A stretch of 64,000 nucleotides of DNA, taken from assembly GCA_963770635.1 (NCBI GenBank), contig CAVYQI010000002.1, positions 210,515 through 274,514 of the forward strand, given 5' to 3'. A program made the translations under genes and the position numbers. Of the stretch, positions 44,365 to 53,698 are shown in pieces (within the stretch, counting starts at the first letter, position 1; every line of letters begins with the position of its first letter). Source of the DNA: DASZIT01 sp963770635 (GTDB lineage Bacteria > Actinomycetota > Acidimicrobiia > Acidimicrobiales > RAAP-2). The notes beneath the pieces are model-generated. The model saw only the letters and a list, made by a program, of their open reading frames with translations. It was not told the DNA's origin and made no database searches.

Positions 44365-46047
44365 GTGGTCCGGGTGACCGAGGTCGGCATCACCCTGGCC
44401 GAAGCGGTCGAGCGCCACGTCCGCCCGCGAGACTCGGTGCACCTGATGCTGGGGCACAGCCGCTGGACGGCCGGGGCCCGGGAGATGGCCCGCCAGTTCT
44501 GGGGGTCCGACCCGCAGCTGACCCTGGTGATGACCAGCCTCGGTGCGCTCAGCGCCCTCTTCTACCGGGGCGGGCTGGTCAAGCGGGTGGTAACGGCCTA
44601 TTCGGGGAACAGTTTCCCCACCTACAACCCGAACCCCATCTTCCGCCAGGCCTACGAGTCCGGCGAGGTGGCGGTCGAGCACTGGTCCATCCTGACCCTC
44701 GCCCAGAGGCTGGAGGCGGCGGCCCGAGGGCTGCCGGCCATGGTCACCGGTTCGCTGGTCGGGTCGGACATGGCCGCCAACGACGGGTTCTCCACCCTCG
44801 ACTCGCCCTACGGACCGATCGGGGTGTTGGCGCCGCTGGCCCCCGACGTCGCCCTCTGTCACGCCGCGGTGGCCGACACCCGCGGGAACCTGGCGTTCTC
44901 GGAGCCGCTGCTCGACGGAGTCTGGGGCGCCTGGGCCGCCCGCCGTGGCGTGGTGGCCACCGTGGACCGCATCGTCGACGACCTCCATGGGTTCGGTCAC
45001 CGGGTGCGGGTACCCGCCCACCGGGTGCTAGCGGTGGTGGAGGCGGAGTTCGGCGCCCACCCCGGCGGCCTGTACGCGCCGGGCCTGCCGGTCCAGGGGT
45101 ATGGCGAGGACATCCCCTTCTGGGTGGAGGCGGCCGGCGCCGCCCGCGAGGACTTCGACGCCTGGGCCCGCGCCACCTGCCTCGACCTCCCCGACCACCG
45201 GGCCTATCTCGACCGCCTCGGCCACCAACGTCTCGACGACCTGAGACGGCGGGCCGATCCCGCATCCTGGAAGGAAGACGCCGCCGCCCACCCGGTTCCC
45301 GAGGACGACGTCGTGAGCGATTGGGAGGTCGCCGCCAGCCTGGGGGCGAGAGAGGTGGAGACGGTGGTGGCCACCCATCAGGCCGACGCGGTGCTGGCCG
45401 GAGCCGGGGCGGCCAACCTGGCGGCATGGGTGGCCGTGGGCCGGATGCAGGCCGCCGGATGGAGCGGGGGACTCACCGCCGAGCTCGGGCTCTGGCACTA
45501 CACCCCGACACCCGCCGACCCGTACATCTTCAACCAACGGGTGTACCCGGGTACCTCGTTTCTCTCCGATGCCTCCACCGTCCTCGGCATGGTGGTAGGC
45601 GGATCCGGGACCGCCACCGTGGGGTGCCTTGGGGCGGCCGAAGTCGACCGGAACGGCAACCTGAACTCGACCCAGCTCCGGGACGGGCGGTTTCTGGTCG
45701 GCTCGGGTGGGGCCAACGACGTCGCCACTCGGGCGGCGGCCTGCGTGGTCGTGACGCTGGCCCGCCCCGAGCGGCTGCCCGACGCTGTCGGCTATATCAC
45801 CGCGCCCGGTCATCGGGTGGTGAGCGTGGTCACCGACCGCGGGGTGCTCCGGCGACTGGACGGCGAGTTCCGGGTGGCGGCGGTCCCGGCCGGCGCCGAG
45901 CCGGTCGATCGGCGGGTCCAGGCCCTGGTGGCCTCCTGCGGTTGGGAGCCTTCGGTGGCCCGGACCGTCGAGCAGCTCGAGCCGGTCGGCGCCGGCGAGG
46001 TGCGGGCGCTCCGTGAGTTCGATCGGACCCGGTTGTTCCTCCGCTGA
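44365..46047 (+). CDS. Fused alpha-beta CoA-transferase (IpdA/IpdB, glutaconate CoA-transferase type)
   Basis: A 560-residue protein combining both halves of a family I CoA-transferase-like enzyme. The N-terminal half (LAEAVERHVRPRDSVHLMLGHSRWTAGAREMARQFW; TLVMTSLGALSALFYRGGLVKRVVTAYSGNSFPTY) is alpha-like; the C-terminal half (VVGGSGTATVGCLGAAEVDRNGNLNST, VGSGGANDVATRAAACVVV) is the beta type, with the GAAEVDRNGNLNST stretch. IpdAB relatives open the last steroid ring as CoA esters by a hydrolase-like reaction, so a lipid or steroid ring role is possible. The GTG start 44365 follows GACCGGAGG. Divergent from TetR with an operator-like site between. Confidence 0.75.
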   Translation: MVRVTEVGITLAEAVERHVRPRDSVHLMLGHSRWTAGAREMARQFWGSDPQLTLVMTSLGALSALFYRGGLVKRVVTAYSGNSFPTYNPNPIFRQAYESGEVAVEHWSILTLAQRLEAAARGLPAMVTGSLVGSDMAANDGFSTLDSPYGPIGVLAPLAPDVALCHAAVADTRGNLAFSEPLLDGVWGAWAARRGVVATVDRIVDDLHGFGHRVRVPAHRVLAVVEAEFGAHPGGLYAPGLPVQGYGEDIPFWVEAAGAAREDFDAWARATCLDLPDHRAYLDRLGHQRLDDLRRRADPASWKEDAAAHPVPEDDVVSDWEVAASLGAREVETVVATHQADAVLAGAGAANLAAWVAVGRMQAAGWSGGLTAELGLWHYTPTPADPYIFNQRVYPGTSFLSDASTVLGMVVGGSGTATVGCLGAAEVDRNGNLNSTQLRDGRFLVGSGGANDVATRAAACVVVTLARPERLPDAVGYITAPGHRVVSVVTDRGVLRRLDGEFRVAAVPAGAEPVDRRVQALVASCGWEPSVARTVEQLEPVGAGEVRALREFDRTRLFLR

Positions 46048-46075
46048 CGCCGGGCGGGTGGAACGCCGGCCGCGC

Positions 46076-46774
46076 TCAGAGGTGGGGTCGGGCGCCTCGG
46101 CCGGCCAGCACCTGCTCCATGGCCCCGAGGGCCCGGTCGCCACGTCCGGCGAAGGCGACATTGCCGTGCTCGAGGATCACCGCGTCGGTGGCCAGCTCGA
46201 GGGCCCGGTCGACCTGCTGTTCGACCACCAGCAGGGCGGTGCCGGCCGCGTTGATCTCCCGCAGCCCGTGGTAGACGGCCTCGATCACCACCGGGGCCAG
46301 CCCGAGGGAGAGCTCGTCGGCGACCAGCAGGTGCGGGGGGACCACCAGCACCTTGGCCAGGGAGAGGAGCCGCTGTTGTCCCCCCGAGAGCGTCCCGCCG
46401 GCTTGCTTGCGACGTTCGCCGAGGATCGGGAACGCCTGGTAGGCGCGTTCCAGCGACTCGGGCACCTGCTTCCGCCCGGCCCGCTGGCGGAAGGCCATCA
46501 CCAGGTTCTCCTCGACGGTGAGGTTGGCGAATATCCCCCTCCCCTCCGGAACGTGGGCCATGCCGGCCCGGGCGATCTTGTAGGCGGCCTTACCGGTGAT
46601 GTCTTGACCTCCCAGTCGGATGGTCCCGGCGGTGCTGGGCAGCAGCCCGCTCACCACCCGGGCCACCGTCGACTTCCCGGCGCCGTTCGAGCCGAGCAGG
46701 GCGGTGACACTCCCCGCCGGCACGCTGAAGGTGACGTCGAACAACGCCCGATAGGGGCCATAGGCGGCACTCAC
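46076..46774 (-). CDS. livF: Branched-chain-type ABC transporter ATPase LivF; start probably at 46856 with a frameshift
   Basis: A 232-residue ATPase as open from GTG 46774. Walker A GSNGAGKST, LPSTAGTIRLGGQDIT, signature LSGGQQRLLSLAKVLV, Walker B LLVADELSLGLAP. Homologues begin with an ALEV-type strand that here (AAALEVNHVSAAYGPYRAL) lies upstream in the same frame without a start codon. An ATG at 46856 overlaps the LivG stop (ATGA) but is one frame off; one extra C near 46830 would join them as MTDLRAGSTAAAG. So a sequencing indel is likely. Part of the importer operon (Liv order: substrate-binding, HM fusion, G, F). Confidence 0.88.
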   Translation of the reverse strand: MSAAYGPYRALFDVTFSVPAGSVTALLGSNGAGKSTVARVVSGLLPSTAGTIRLGGQDITGKAAYKIARAGMAHVPEGRGIFANLTVEENLVMAFRQRAGRKQVPESLERAYQAFPILGERRKQAGGTLSGGQQRLLSLAKVLVVPPHLLVADELSLGLAPVVIEAVYHGLREINAAGTALLVVEQQVDRALELATDAVILEHGNVAFAGRGDRALGAMEQVLAGRGARPHL

Positions 46775-46852
46775 GTGGTTGACCTCGAGGGCCGCCGCGC
46801 CGGGAAGCCCGGTGGTGCCGGCGGCCGCGGTCGACCCGGGCGCGGAGATCGG

Positions 46853-47683
46853 TCATGCGCTTGTCCCGAGGTAGGCGTGGCGAACCGTCGAGTCGGCCAT
46901 GACCTCATCGAATGTGCCCTGGGCGATCACCGCGCCCAGGTCCATCACGATGGTCCGGTCCACCACCTCGGCCACCATGTGGAGATCGTGTTCGACCAGG
47001 AGCACGGCCATTCCCCGCTCCCGCTGGAGAGTGCGCAGCACGTTGGCCAGCTCCTGGGTCTCGGTGAGATCGAGGCCCGAGGACGGCTCATCGGCCAACA
47101 ACAGGACCGGCTCGGCGACCAGGGCGCGGGCCAACTCCACCAACCGGCACGAGCCGAGTCCGAGGGCGGATACCGGCGCCTCGGCCCGGTCGGAAATGCC
47201 GACCAGGTCGAGCATCTCGGCCACCTTGGCGTTCTCGGCTGACGTCGGGCGGCTCCGGTTCGCCAGGTCGCGCAACAGTTGCCCGTCGGCGCACCGGGCC
47301 CGCTCGGCCACCAGCAGGTGCTCCCGCACCGTCATGTCGGCGAACACCTCCACCCGTTGGTAGGTGCGCCCGATGCCGAGTCTGGCCCGCTGAAAGGTGG
47401 GCAAGCGACCCAACGCCGCCCCTTTCAGCTCCACCCTTCCGTCCTCGGGCTGGAGCTGACCGCAGATGCAGTTGAACAGCGTGGTCTTACCCGCCCCGTT
47501 GGGCCCGACCAGGCCCACGCTCTCCCCGGACTCAACCGTGAAGCTCACGTCCCGCACCGCGGCGATGCCCCCGAATGACTTGGTGATCCCGGTGACCGCC
47601 AACAACGGACTGCCATCCGGCACGTCGATCGGGTGGCCGGCCGACGGGGACCGGAAGGCCTTAGGCACCCTCATGAGCCGCAC
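46853..47683 (-). CDS. livG: Branched-chain-type ABC transporter ATPase LivG
   Basis: A 276-residue ATPase: Walker A GPNGAGKTT, Q-loop RTYQ, the LivG-type signature region LGLGSCRLVELARALVAEPVLLLADEPSSGLD, and the C-terminal VRHAYLGTSA end found in LivG (HAYLG). The signature is degenerate (LGLGSCR instead of LSGGQ), which is frequent in LivG subunits. It overlaps the end of the corrected LivHM and the start of LivF, so the operon is tightly coupled. Works with LivF at the cytoplasmic face. Confidence 0.92.
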   Translation of the reverse strand: MRLMRVPKAFRSPSAGHPIDVPDGSPLLAVTGITKSFGGIAAVRDVSFTVESGESVGLVGPNGAGKTTLFNCICGQLQPEDGRVELKGAALGRLPTFQRARLGIGRTYQRVEVFADMTVREHLLVAERARCADGQLLRDLANRSRPTSAENAKVAEMLDLVGISDRAEAPVSALGLGSCRLVELARALVAEPVLLLADEPSSGLDLTETQELANVLRTLQRERGMAVLLVEHDLHMVAEVVDRTIVMDLGAVIAQGTFDEVMADSTVRHAYLGTSA

Positions 47684-49707
47684 CCCCTTCAGTAACCGCG
47701 AGCGATGGCACGTTGAGCGGCGTTTTGGCCCCGTTGTCGCTCCCGGCGATCGGGGGAGTCGGTGGGCCCGGGTTGCTTCCGGGGAGGATCAACCGTTGGA
47801 ACCGCATCGTCCACCGGCGTTTCTGGTATTCGAGGATGCCCTCGGGGTGGGCAACGTAGGTCGAGCGCGCCGACGGCGAACAACACGAAGGTGAGACCGT
47901 TGCCACCGTACCGGGCCGGCAGATAGGTGAGGATCTGCTGGACCACCACGTAGCCCATGCCGGCCTGGATGGCCCCCTCGATGGTGCTGACCCCGGTGGT
48001 GATGACGATCACCACGAAGGCGAGCCCGAGCTGATAATTGAACTGCATGGCATTGACCGTTTGTTGCTGGATGACCAGCATCGTCCCGCCGATGCCGGCC
48101 ACCGCCCCCGACAAGGCGAAGATCTGGATGCGCTGCCAGGTGATGTTGATGCCGATCCCGGCGGCCGCGGTCTCGCTCCCGCGCTGGGCGGCCAGGAACC
48201 GGCCGGTGGTCCCGTTGCCGACCAGGGTGACGGCGGCCACGCAGATCACCAGCACGATCATCAGCATGATGAAGAGGTTGTGGCCATTGGCATTCAGGAT
48301 CCCGAGGCCGACCCACTTGTCCGCAACGGTGAGCGCCACGCCGTGGCTCACCCCGATCTCGCTGAAGATCGAATTGTCGAAGAACAGGGCGGCGGCGATG
48401 GTCATGAGCGCCAATCCCAGGCCTTTCAACCGGAGCGACGCCAGGGCGAGTATCACCGCCACCGCCGCCGCCAGGACGGCCCCGACCACCGCGCCGGCCA
48501 GGAAGTTGAGACCCAGATGGTTGGCCAGCTGGGCGGCGGTGAACGCCCCCACCCCGGCCAACGTCGCCTGCGCCAGGGAGAGCTGGCCGCCCATGCCGGT
48601 GATGAGGGTGATGGACAAGAAGATGGTCGCGAAGGCCAAGCCGGAGTTGAAGACGCTCTCCCAGGTCTTCGGCATCCACGACAGCATGGAGACGATGAAG
48701 GCGGCGAGCAGCACATACCAAGCGATCCGGATCACCCGGCTCAGTTGCGGAGCCCGCAGCGAAGCGGTGGTGGGTGGAGGCGGTGGGTCGACCGAGGACA
48801 GTGGATCGGTGTCGTCGTGCAGCCGGCGCATGCCGGGAACCAACAACAACGCGAGAACCAGGACGATGAACGGCAACGACGGGAGCACTGCGGCCGATAA
48901 TGAGCTGGTGGCCGGCAGGTAGCCCTGGAGCACGGTGTCGGCCACCCCCATGAGGATTCCGACCAGGGCGGCGATCGGAAAGGAGCGCAGCGCGGCCCAG
49001 GCCGCGGCCGCGAAGGCCGCCACCAGCAAGGTGGCGTAGTCCTGGGCTTGAAGTTGGCCGTAGATGGGGGCAAGCAGGACCCCGGCGAGTCCGGCCAGCA
49101 GGCTGGACACCGCCCAGGCGGTGGCGATCACCCGTCCGGAGTTCACCCCGTCCAGTTGGACCAGACGCCGGCTCTCCACCGCCCCCCGCATCTGGAGGCC
49201 GAGGTTGGTGAATCTCATGAGCACGACGAGGGCGACCAGGACAGCCGCGGTGACCACCACCGAACTGAGGTAGATCCCATTGACGGGGGTCTGCGCCACC
49301 CGGAAGTAGACGGTGTTGGGGTTGAACAGGATGCTCGGGGAGTTGTACTGGTTCTGACTCCCGAACAGCACCGGCAACAGGGCCGGGATGCCGACGAACA
49401 AGGCGATTCCGGTGACCAACTTGGCGGTGGCGTTGGTGTTCGGGATCTTACGGAAGAGGAAACGGTCGAAGATCAACCCGAGGAGCGGCGCCAGTACGAC
49501 CACCGAGAGCAGGAAGGCCAACCAGACGGGAAGCTGTTCGTTCTGGACCAGCTTGGTGTAGACGAATGCCGAGGTGTAGGCCTGAGCGCCGAAGGCGAAG
49601 TTGAAGACGCCGGTGGCCTGATAGGTGAGCACCAAACCCACCGCCACGATGGCATAGGTGCAGCCATAGGGGATGCCCGGGATCGCGAAGCCGAGGAAGT
49701 GCTCCAC
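47661..49707 (-). CDS. Fused LivH-LivM permease, C-terminal frameshift
   Basis: LivH half (residues ~1-290: IPGIPYGCTYAIVAVGLVLTYQATGVFNFAFGAQA, with the conserved ALVGILMGVADTVLQGY) and LivM half (from ~325: VFNSGLAFATIFLSITLITGMGGQLSLAQATLAGVGAFTAA... FALSGAVAGIGGTML) in one chain with about 16-18 membrane segments. GTG start 49707. Near the end the frame loses LivM identity after VLFAVGALDLR; TYVAHPEGILEYQKRRW resumes one frame over and continues to 47661. One extra base at about 47870 explains it. It forms the membrane channel of the importer whose binding protein is encoded upstream. Confidence 0.88.
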
Positions 49708-49805
49708 GCTCCGAAAGACCTACGCGGCGACGCGAGCGCACGCCGGAGGGCGTATGCCGCCCCGGATCCAACCTCTCCTGGAGCGACGCCGGTTGCCGGC
49801 CGGGG

Positions 49806-51140
49806 TCACGTCCCGGGGGTCCCGGCTGGAGGCGTGGCCAGCGTCGGATTCTTCAAGCTGACATTCTGGGCAAAACACTCGAAGACCTGGTGGCCGGTGC
49901 TGGCCACTGGAACGAACTTGGAACCCTTCACCACCACGTCGGCCGAACAGGCCGGGTAGGTCTGGGTGGTGTGCACCTTCGTCCAGTCTGTCGTGGCACT
50001 CAGGCCTCCGGCGGTGAAGTTGGTCAGCGAATTGATCTGGGCGATGACGTTGGCCTGGGTCACATTGGCCCCGGCCTTCTGGATCCCGGCAGCCAGCAGC
50101 GCGGCCGACTCCCAGCCTTGCAGGGCCTGATCCGAGGTGACGAAATTGGGCTGGTACTTCTGCATGGCGGCGAGATAGGCCGTCATCCCCGGGTAAACGC
50201 CAGGGAAGGTCGTCGTCACCTGGAAGGGGACATTCCCGTTCACGTTGATGTAGACGCCCTGCATCAGGCTGCTGTACTGACTCAGCAGCGACTGGTCGTA
50301 GCCGTTGAGCCACAGCTGGTGGACTTTCAACCCGTACTGCTGGAGCGCCCGGGCCAAGGTGATGTTGTCAGAGGACTGCATACAGCTGACCACGAAGTCG
50401 GTCCCGGTTTGCTGCATCTTCTGCACGGCCGGGGTGTAGTCGCCGCCGAGCCCGGCCGAGAGATCGGTGTAGCTCACCTTGATGCCGGCCTTGGTCAGAT
50501 TGTTGGCGTCGGCATTGCAGGCGTTGTACGACGAGGTGATGGCGGAGCCGTAGCTGATGAACGCCACTGCCTTGGAGTTTGTCTGCTTCAGCAACCAGGC
50601 CACTGCCGGGGCGCCCGCGTTGTAGTCCTGGACCGAACCGCCGGCGGCAAACAGGTTGCTCGGCCCGTTCCAGTTGCCCGACACGTTGTAGCCGAAGGTG
50701 GGAGTGCCGGACTGGGCGTAGAGGGCCGGACTGAAGAAGAAGGTCGAGACACCCACGGCGAAGACATGATCCTGATCGAGGAGGGTGTGGGTCAACTGGG
50801 TGAACTGACTTGGGTTCGAGCCGTCATCCAGGTTTTGGGAAAATGAGAACTTGTGCCCGTTGATGCCCCCGGCGGCGTTGGCCGCTTGGAAGTAGGCCTG
50901 CATCCCGGGTGAAAAGGCGTTGAAGTCGGCGGCGATGGAGCCGGTGAGCGTGGAGATGGCGCCGACGGTGATGGTCGATGCCGGCGGGCTTCCCGAGGAG
51001 GTGGAGGTCGAAGTGCCGGCGGTCGTTGTGGTGCTCGACGAAGAGCTCGAGCTCGAACAGCTGGCCAGCAGTCCAGCGGTCAGTACGACCGCCGTCACAG
51101 TTCCGGCCCACCGTGTCGTCGTTCTCGTCAGGTGTCGCAT
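49806..51140 (-). CDS. Branched-chain-type ABC transporter substrate-binding lipoprotein
   Basis: A 444-residue type I periplasmic-binding-fold protein: signal and lipobox TAVVLTAGLLASC with lipidation Cys28, a Ser/Thr-rich linker, then STITVGAISTLTGSIAADFNAFSPGMQAYFQAANAAGGINGHKF, typical of LivK/amide-urea binding proteins. Late segments include QALQGWESAALLAAGIQKAGANVTQANVIAQI. The ligand could be an amino acid or a hydrophobic acid; many Liv-type systems in actinobacteria carry other compounds. It is the first gene of the liv operon, with a 323-bp divergent gap upstream. Confidence 0.92.
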   Translation of the reverse strand: MRHLTRTTTRWAGTVTAVVLTAGLLASCSSSSSSSSTTTTAGTSTSTSSGSPPASTITVGAISTLTGSIAADFNAFSPGMQAYFQAANAAGGINGHKFSFSQNLDDGSNPSQFTQLTHTLLDQDHVFAVGVSTFFFSPALYAQSGTPTFGYNVSGNWNGPSNLFAAGGSVQDYNAGAPAVAWLLKQTNSKAVAFISYGSAITSSYNACNADANNLTKAGIKVSYTDLSAGLGGDYTPAVQKMQQTGTDFVVSCMQSSDNITLARALQQYGLKVHQLWLNGYDQSLLSQYSSLMQGVYINVNGNVPFQVTTTFPGVYPGMTAYLAAMQKYQPNFVTSDQALQGWESAALLAAGIQKAGANVTQANVIAQINSLTNFTAGGLSATTDWTKVHTTQTYPACSADVVVKGSKFVPVASTGHQVFECFAQNVSLKNPTLATPPAGTPGT

Positions 51141-51463
51141 GTTCCCCCAGTCCCCTTACCTCTGCGCACCCATGGTGCGAGCCGGTACCATCTTGCCTCC
51201 CTTTGAGGTCCCGCGGGCGGCGGTTCCAGACACCACCGTCATGGGTCCTCAAGGCATGGCGATGCACTGTACCTCGCTTCTCGCGTCCGTTCTATGATAC
51301 GAGTGTCAGGCATCGGAGGGGCGAGGATTGCCCAGGTGAAGGACCGGATTCGGGAACGTTGTCGTCCGCTCGGAACCGGTGATGACCTAATCCGATCGCA
51401 GCACCGTTTGCCGCCGTGACTTCGGATTTGCATTGATCACGCCATAACAAGAGAGGAGCCGGA
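51141..51463. other. 323-bp divergent intergenic region between Liv-type importer and thiolase
   Basis: The only gap over 300 bp. I see no coding sequence or RNA gene here. It should hold the two divergent promoters. A weaker copy of the CTGAC-N6-GTCAG motif is at 51294-51309, and GAGAGGAGCCGG precedes the thiolase ATG. The left end next to the importer gene is GC-rich and shows no clear leader. Confidence 0.7.
51294..51309. promoter_or_regulatory. Weak CTGAC-N6-GTCAG-like site (site 5)
   Basis: ATGATACGAGTGTCAG matches eight of ten fixed bases, with the right half perfect. It lies within the divergent importer-thiolase region. Imperfect dyad TGATAC/GTGTCA. Confidence 0.45.
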
Positions 51464-52657
51464 ATGGTGAGCAGCGGACGTGAGGCCGTCATCGTCGACG
51501 TGGTGCGCACCAACTTCGGGAAGCGCAACGGCGCGCTGGCCCACTGGCACCCGGTCGACCTGTTGGCCTTCGCCCTCACCCATCTGGTCGAGCGCACCGG
51601 CGTCGACCCCGAGCGGGTGGACGACGTGATCGGCGGTTGCGTCACCCAAGTTGGGGAGCAGAGCACCAATGTGACCCGCAACGGGTGGGTGGCCGCCGGC
51701 CTGCCCCAGACGGTGCCGGCCACCACCGTCGACCGCCAGTGCGGATCGTCCCAGCAGGCGGCCCATTTCGCCGCCGCCGGGGTGGTGGCCGGTCACTATG
51801 ACCTGGCCATCGCCTGCGGGGTGGAGGTCATGAGCCGGGTGCCCCTGGCCTCGAACGCCCGCGGCGGCACCGGTCCTTTCCCGCCCTCGTTCCTCGAGGC
51901 GGTCGACGGGCGGCTCTGGGCCCAGTTCCGGGTGGCCCAACTACTGGCCGACCGGTGGGGTGTCACCCGGGAGGAGATGGATGCCTTGTCGCTGGAGAGC
52001 CACCGGAGGGCGGCGCTGTCCACCGATTCCGGTCACTTCGCCCGGGAGGCGATCCCGGTGCCGATCAAGAACGAAGACGGGTCATTCTCCGGCGCGGTGC
52101 TGGAGGCCGACGAGGGGATCCGCCGGGACGGAACCCTGGAGTCGTTGGCCGGCCTCAAACCGGCCCAGAGCTGGGAGCCGGAGACGGCACTCGACATCAC
52201 CGCCGGGAACTCCTCCCAGATCACCGATGGCGCCGCGGCCATGCTGATTGCGGAGCGATCGGTGGCCGAAGCGTTGGGGCTGCCGATCCGGGCCCGCTTC
52301 GCCCACTTCGCGGTGGCGGCCGAGGACGCCGCCATCGTGCTGTCCGCCCCGGTGCCGGTGACCCATCGTCTACTCGAGCGCTCGGGCATGAAGGTCGCCG
52401 ACTTCGACGCCATCGAGTGCAACGAGGCGTTCGCCGCCATTGCCCTCATGTGGATGAAGGCGTTCGATCCCGACCCGGAGCTGTTCAATCCTCGGGGCGG
52501 GGCCATCGCCATCGGCCATCCGCTGGGGGCCAGCGGGGTCCGGATTCTGGGGACGATGCTCAACCATCTCGAGGCGACCGGGGGCCGGTACGGCTTCCAG
52601 ACGATGTGCGAGGGCGGCGGTCAGGCTAACGCCACCGTCATCGAACGGCTGCCTTAG
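51464..52657 (+). CDS. Acetyl-CoA acetyltransferase/3-ketoacyl-CoA thiolase
   Basis: A 397-residue thiolase. Nucleophilic C93 in DRQCGSSQQAA, then CNEAFAA (His/Glu region), NPRGGAIAIGHPLGASG with the active-site His, and CEGGGQANA with the acid/base Cys. It splits 3-ketoacyl-CoA in beta-oxidation or condenses acetyl-CoA units. ATG 51464 after GAGAGGAG. Divergent from the importer, and near acyl-CoA dehydrogenase and hydratase genes, so a degradative role is likely. FadA5/6-like assignments are possible but not provable here. Confidence 0.92.
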   Translation: MVSSGREAVIVDVVRTNFGKRNGALAHWHPVDLLAFALTHLVERTGVDPERVDDVIGGCVTQVGEQSTNVTRNGWVAAGLPQTVPATTVDRQCGSSQQAAHFAAAGVVAGHYDLAIACGVEVMSRVPLASNARGGTGPFPPSFLEAVDGRLWAQFRVAQLLADRWGVTREEMDALSLESHRRAALSTDSGHFAREAIPVPIKNEDGSFSGAVLEADEGIRRDGTLESLAGLKPAQSWEPETALDITAGNSSQITDGAAAMLIAERSVAEALGLPIRARFAHFAVAAEDAAIVLSAPVPVTHRLLERSGMKVADFDAIECNEAFAAIALMWMKAFDPDPELFNPRGGAIAIGHPLGASGVRILGTMLNHLEATGGRYGFQTMCEGGGQANATVIERLP

Positions 52658-52668
52658 ACATTTGACCT

Positions 52669-53202
52669 GTGAGGCTGTTCGTCGCGGTGTGGCCGGACGA
52701 TTCGACGGCGCAGCGTCTGTCTTCCTTGAAGCTGGGACCCACTGACGGCCTCAGACTGGTCGGATCCGGGACCTGGCACGTCACCCTCCGGTTCTTGGGT
52801 GATGTGGACGACGACCGGGTGCCGGAGCTGGTCGAGGCGCTCGACAGCACAGCGGCGAACATGCCCGGAGCAATCCGGTGCCGAGCCGGCCCGGAAACTG
52901 CTTGGTTCGGCGATCGGGTGTTGCAGATTCCCGTCCGGGGCCTGGAGGACTTGGCGGTTGCCGTGCGCTCGGCGACCATTCCCGTGGTCCCTGTCGGGTC
53001 GGAAAAGGAACCGCGGTTCAACGGGCACCTCACCGTCGCCCGGGCGAAGGGCCACCGACTCGGCCCATCCGCGAAGCGCTCGCTCGCCGGGATCCGCTTT
53101 GCCACGAAATTCGATGTCGAATCTTTCGATCTGGTGTCCTCGGAACACTCCAGCCAGGGTCGCCGGTACACCACGTTGGCCACATCGTTGCTTCGGGGGT
53201 GA
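52669..53202 (+). CDS. thpR: RNA 2',3'-cyclic phosphodiesterase ThpR
   Basis: A 177-residue 2H phosphoesterase. Both HxTx motifs are present: H37-V-T-L in GSGTWHVTLRFLGDV and H120-L-T-V in FNGHLTVARAKG, with N-terminal RLFVAVWPDD. It opens or ligates 2',3'-cyclic phosphate RNA ends. GTG at 52669, 11 bp after the thiolase stop; the pairing with a thiolase is probably incidental. Confidence 0.9.
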   Translation: MRLFVAVWPDDSTAQRLSSLKLGPTDGLRLVGSGTWHVTLRFLGDVDDDRVPELVEALDSTAANMPGAIRCRAGPETAWFGDRVLQIPVRGLEDLAVAVRSATIPVVPVGSEKEPRFNGHLTVARAKGHRLGPSAKRSLAGIRFATKFDVESFDLVSSEHSSQGRRYTTLATSLLRG

Positions 53203-53260
53203 CCGGTGGGGTGTGCTCGCCCCGGAAGGCCGGTCGGCCGTCGAGGGTTACAGTTCGGTC

Positions 53261-53695
53261 ATGAGCAAAACCCTCAGCCCGTCTCCGATCCTCCAGTCCT
53301 TCGTCCGCAACGCCAAAGTGGAGTTCCCGCCCGAACAAGCGGCCAAGCTCGATGCCTATGCCGAGGCGATCGCCGGCTCGACGTCGAAGGCCGACACCGA
53401 ACGGGCCCGCCGCTGCTTTCTCTGGGCCTTCGAAATATCCGACGACAAGAACCAATCCCATCCAAGGTGGCGAGCGATCAAGGAGCTCCACCAGGAGTGG
53501 AAGGACACCTGGTTCGGCATCGAATTCGGGCTCCGGGGTTCCCAGGGTGCGCCGTATTCACCCGGGGAGGACGTGCACATCCAATGGGTCGAGGACGCGG
53601 TGGGCGTGGCCAAGACGCTTGGCGAGGAAGACGGGTGGGAGAAGTCACCGTGGGAGGCGCTCTTGGCTCAGCTCATCGAGATGGAAAAGAGCTGA
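53261..53695 (+). CDS. Hypothetical protein
   Basis: A 144-residue soluble protein from ATG 53261. I do not recognise the family. It is rich in aromatic and charged residues (FLWAFEISDDKNQSHPRWRAIKELHQEWKDTWFGIEFG; EDVHIQWVEDAVGVAKTL), with no signal or membrane segment. It is convergent with the DUF3237 gene. A coding assignment is supported by clean codon structure and by a conserved-looking amino-acid pattern rather than by homology. Confidence 0.6.
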   Translation: MSKTLSPSPILQSFVRNAKVEFPPEQAAKLDAYAEAIAGSTSKADTERARRCFLWAFEISDDKNQSHPRWRAIKELHQEWKDTWFGIEFGLRGSQGAPYSPGEDVHIQWVEDAVGVAKTLGEEDGWEKSPWEALLAQLIEMEKS

Positions 53696-53698
53696 GGT

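Noticed and set aside
44286..46016. Plus-strand 576-codon frame over the CoA-transferase
   Set aside because: An overlapping frame rich in R, G and P; the conserved CoA-transferase motifs are in the other frame.
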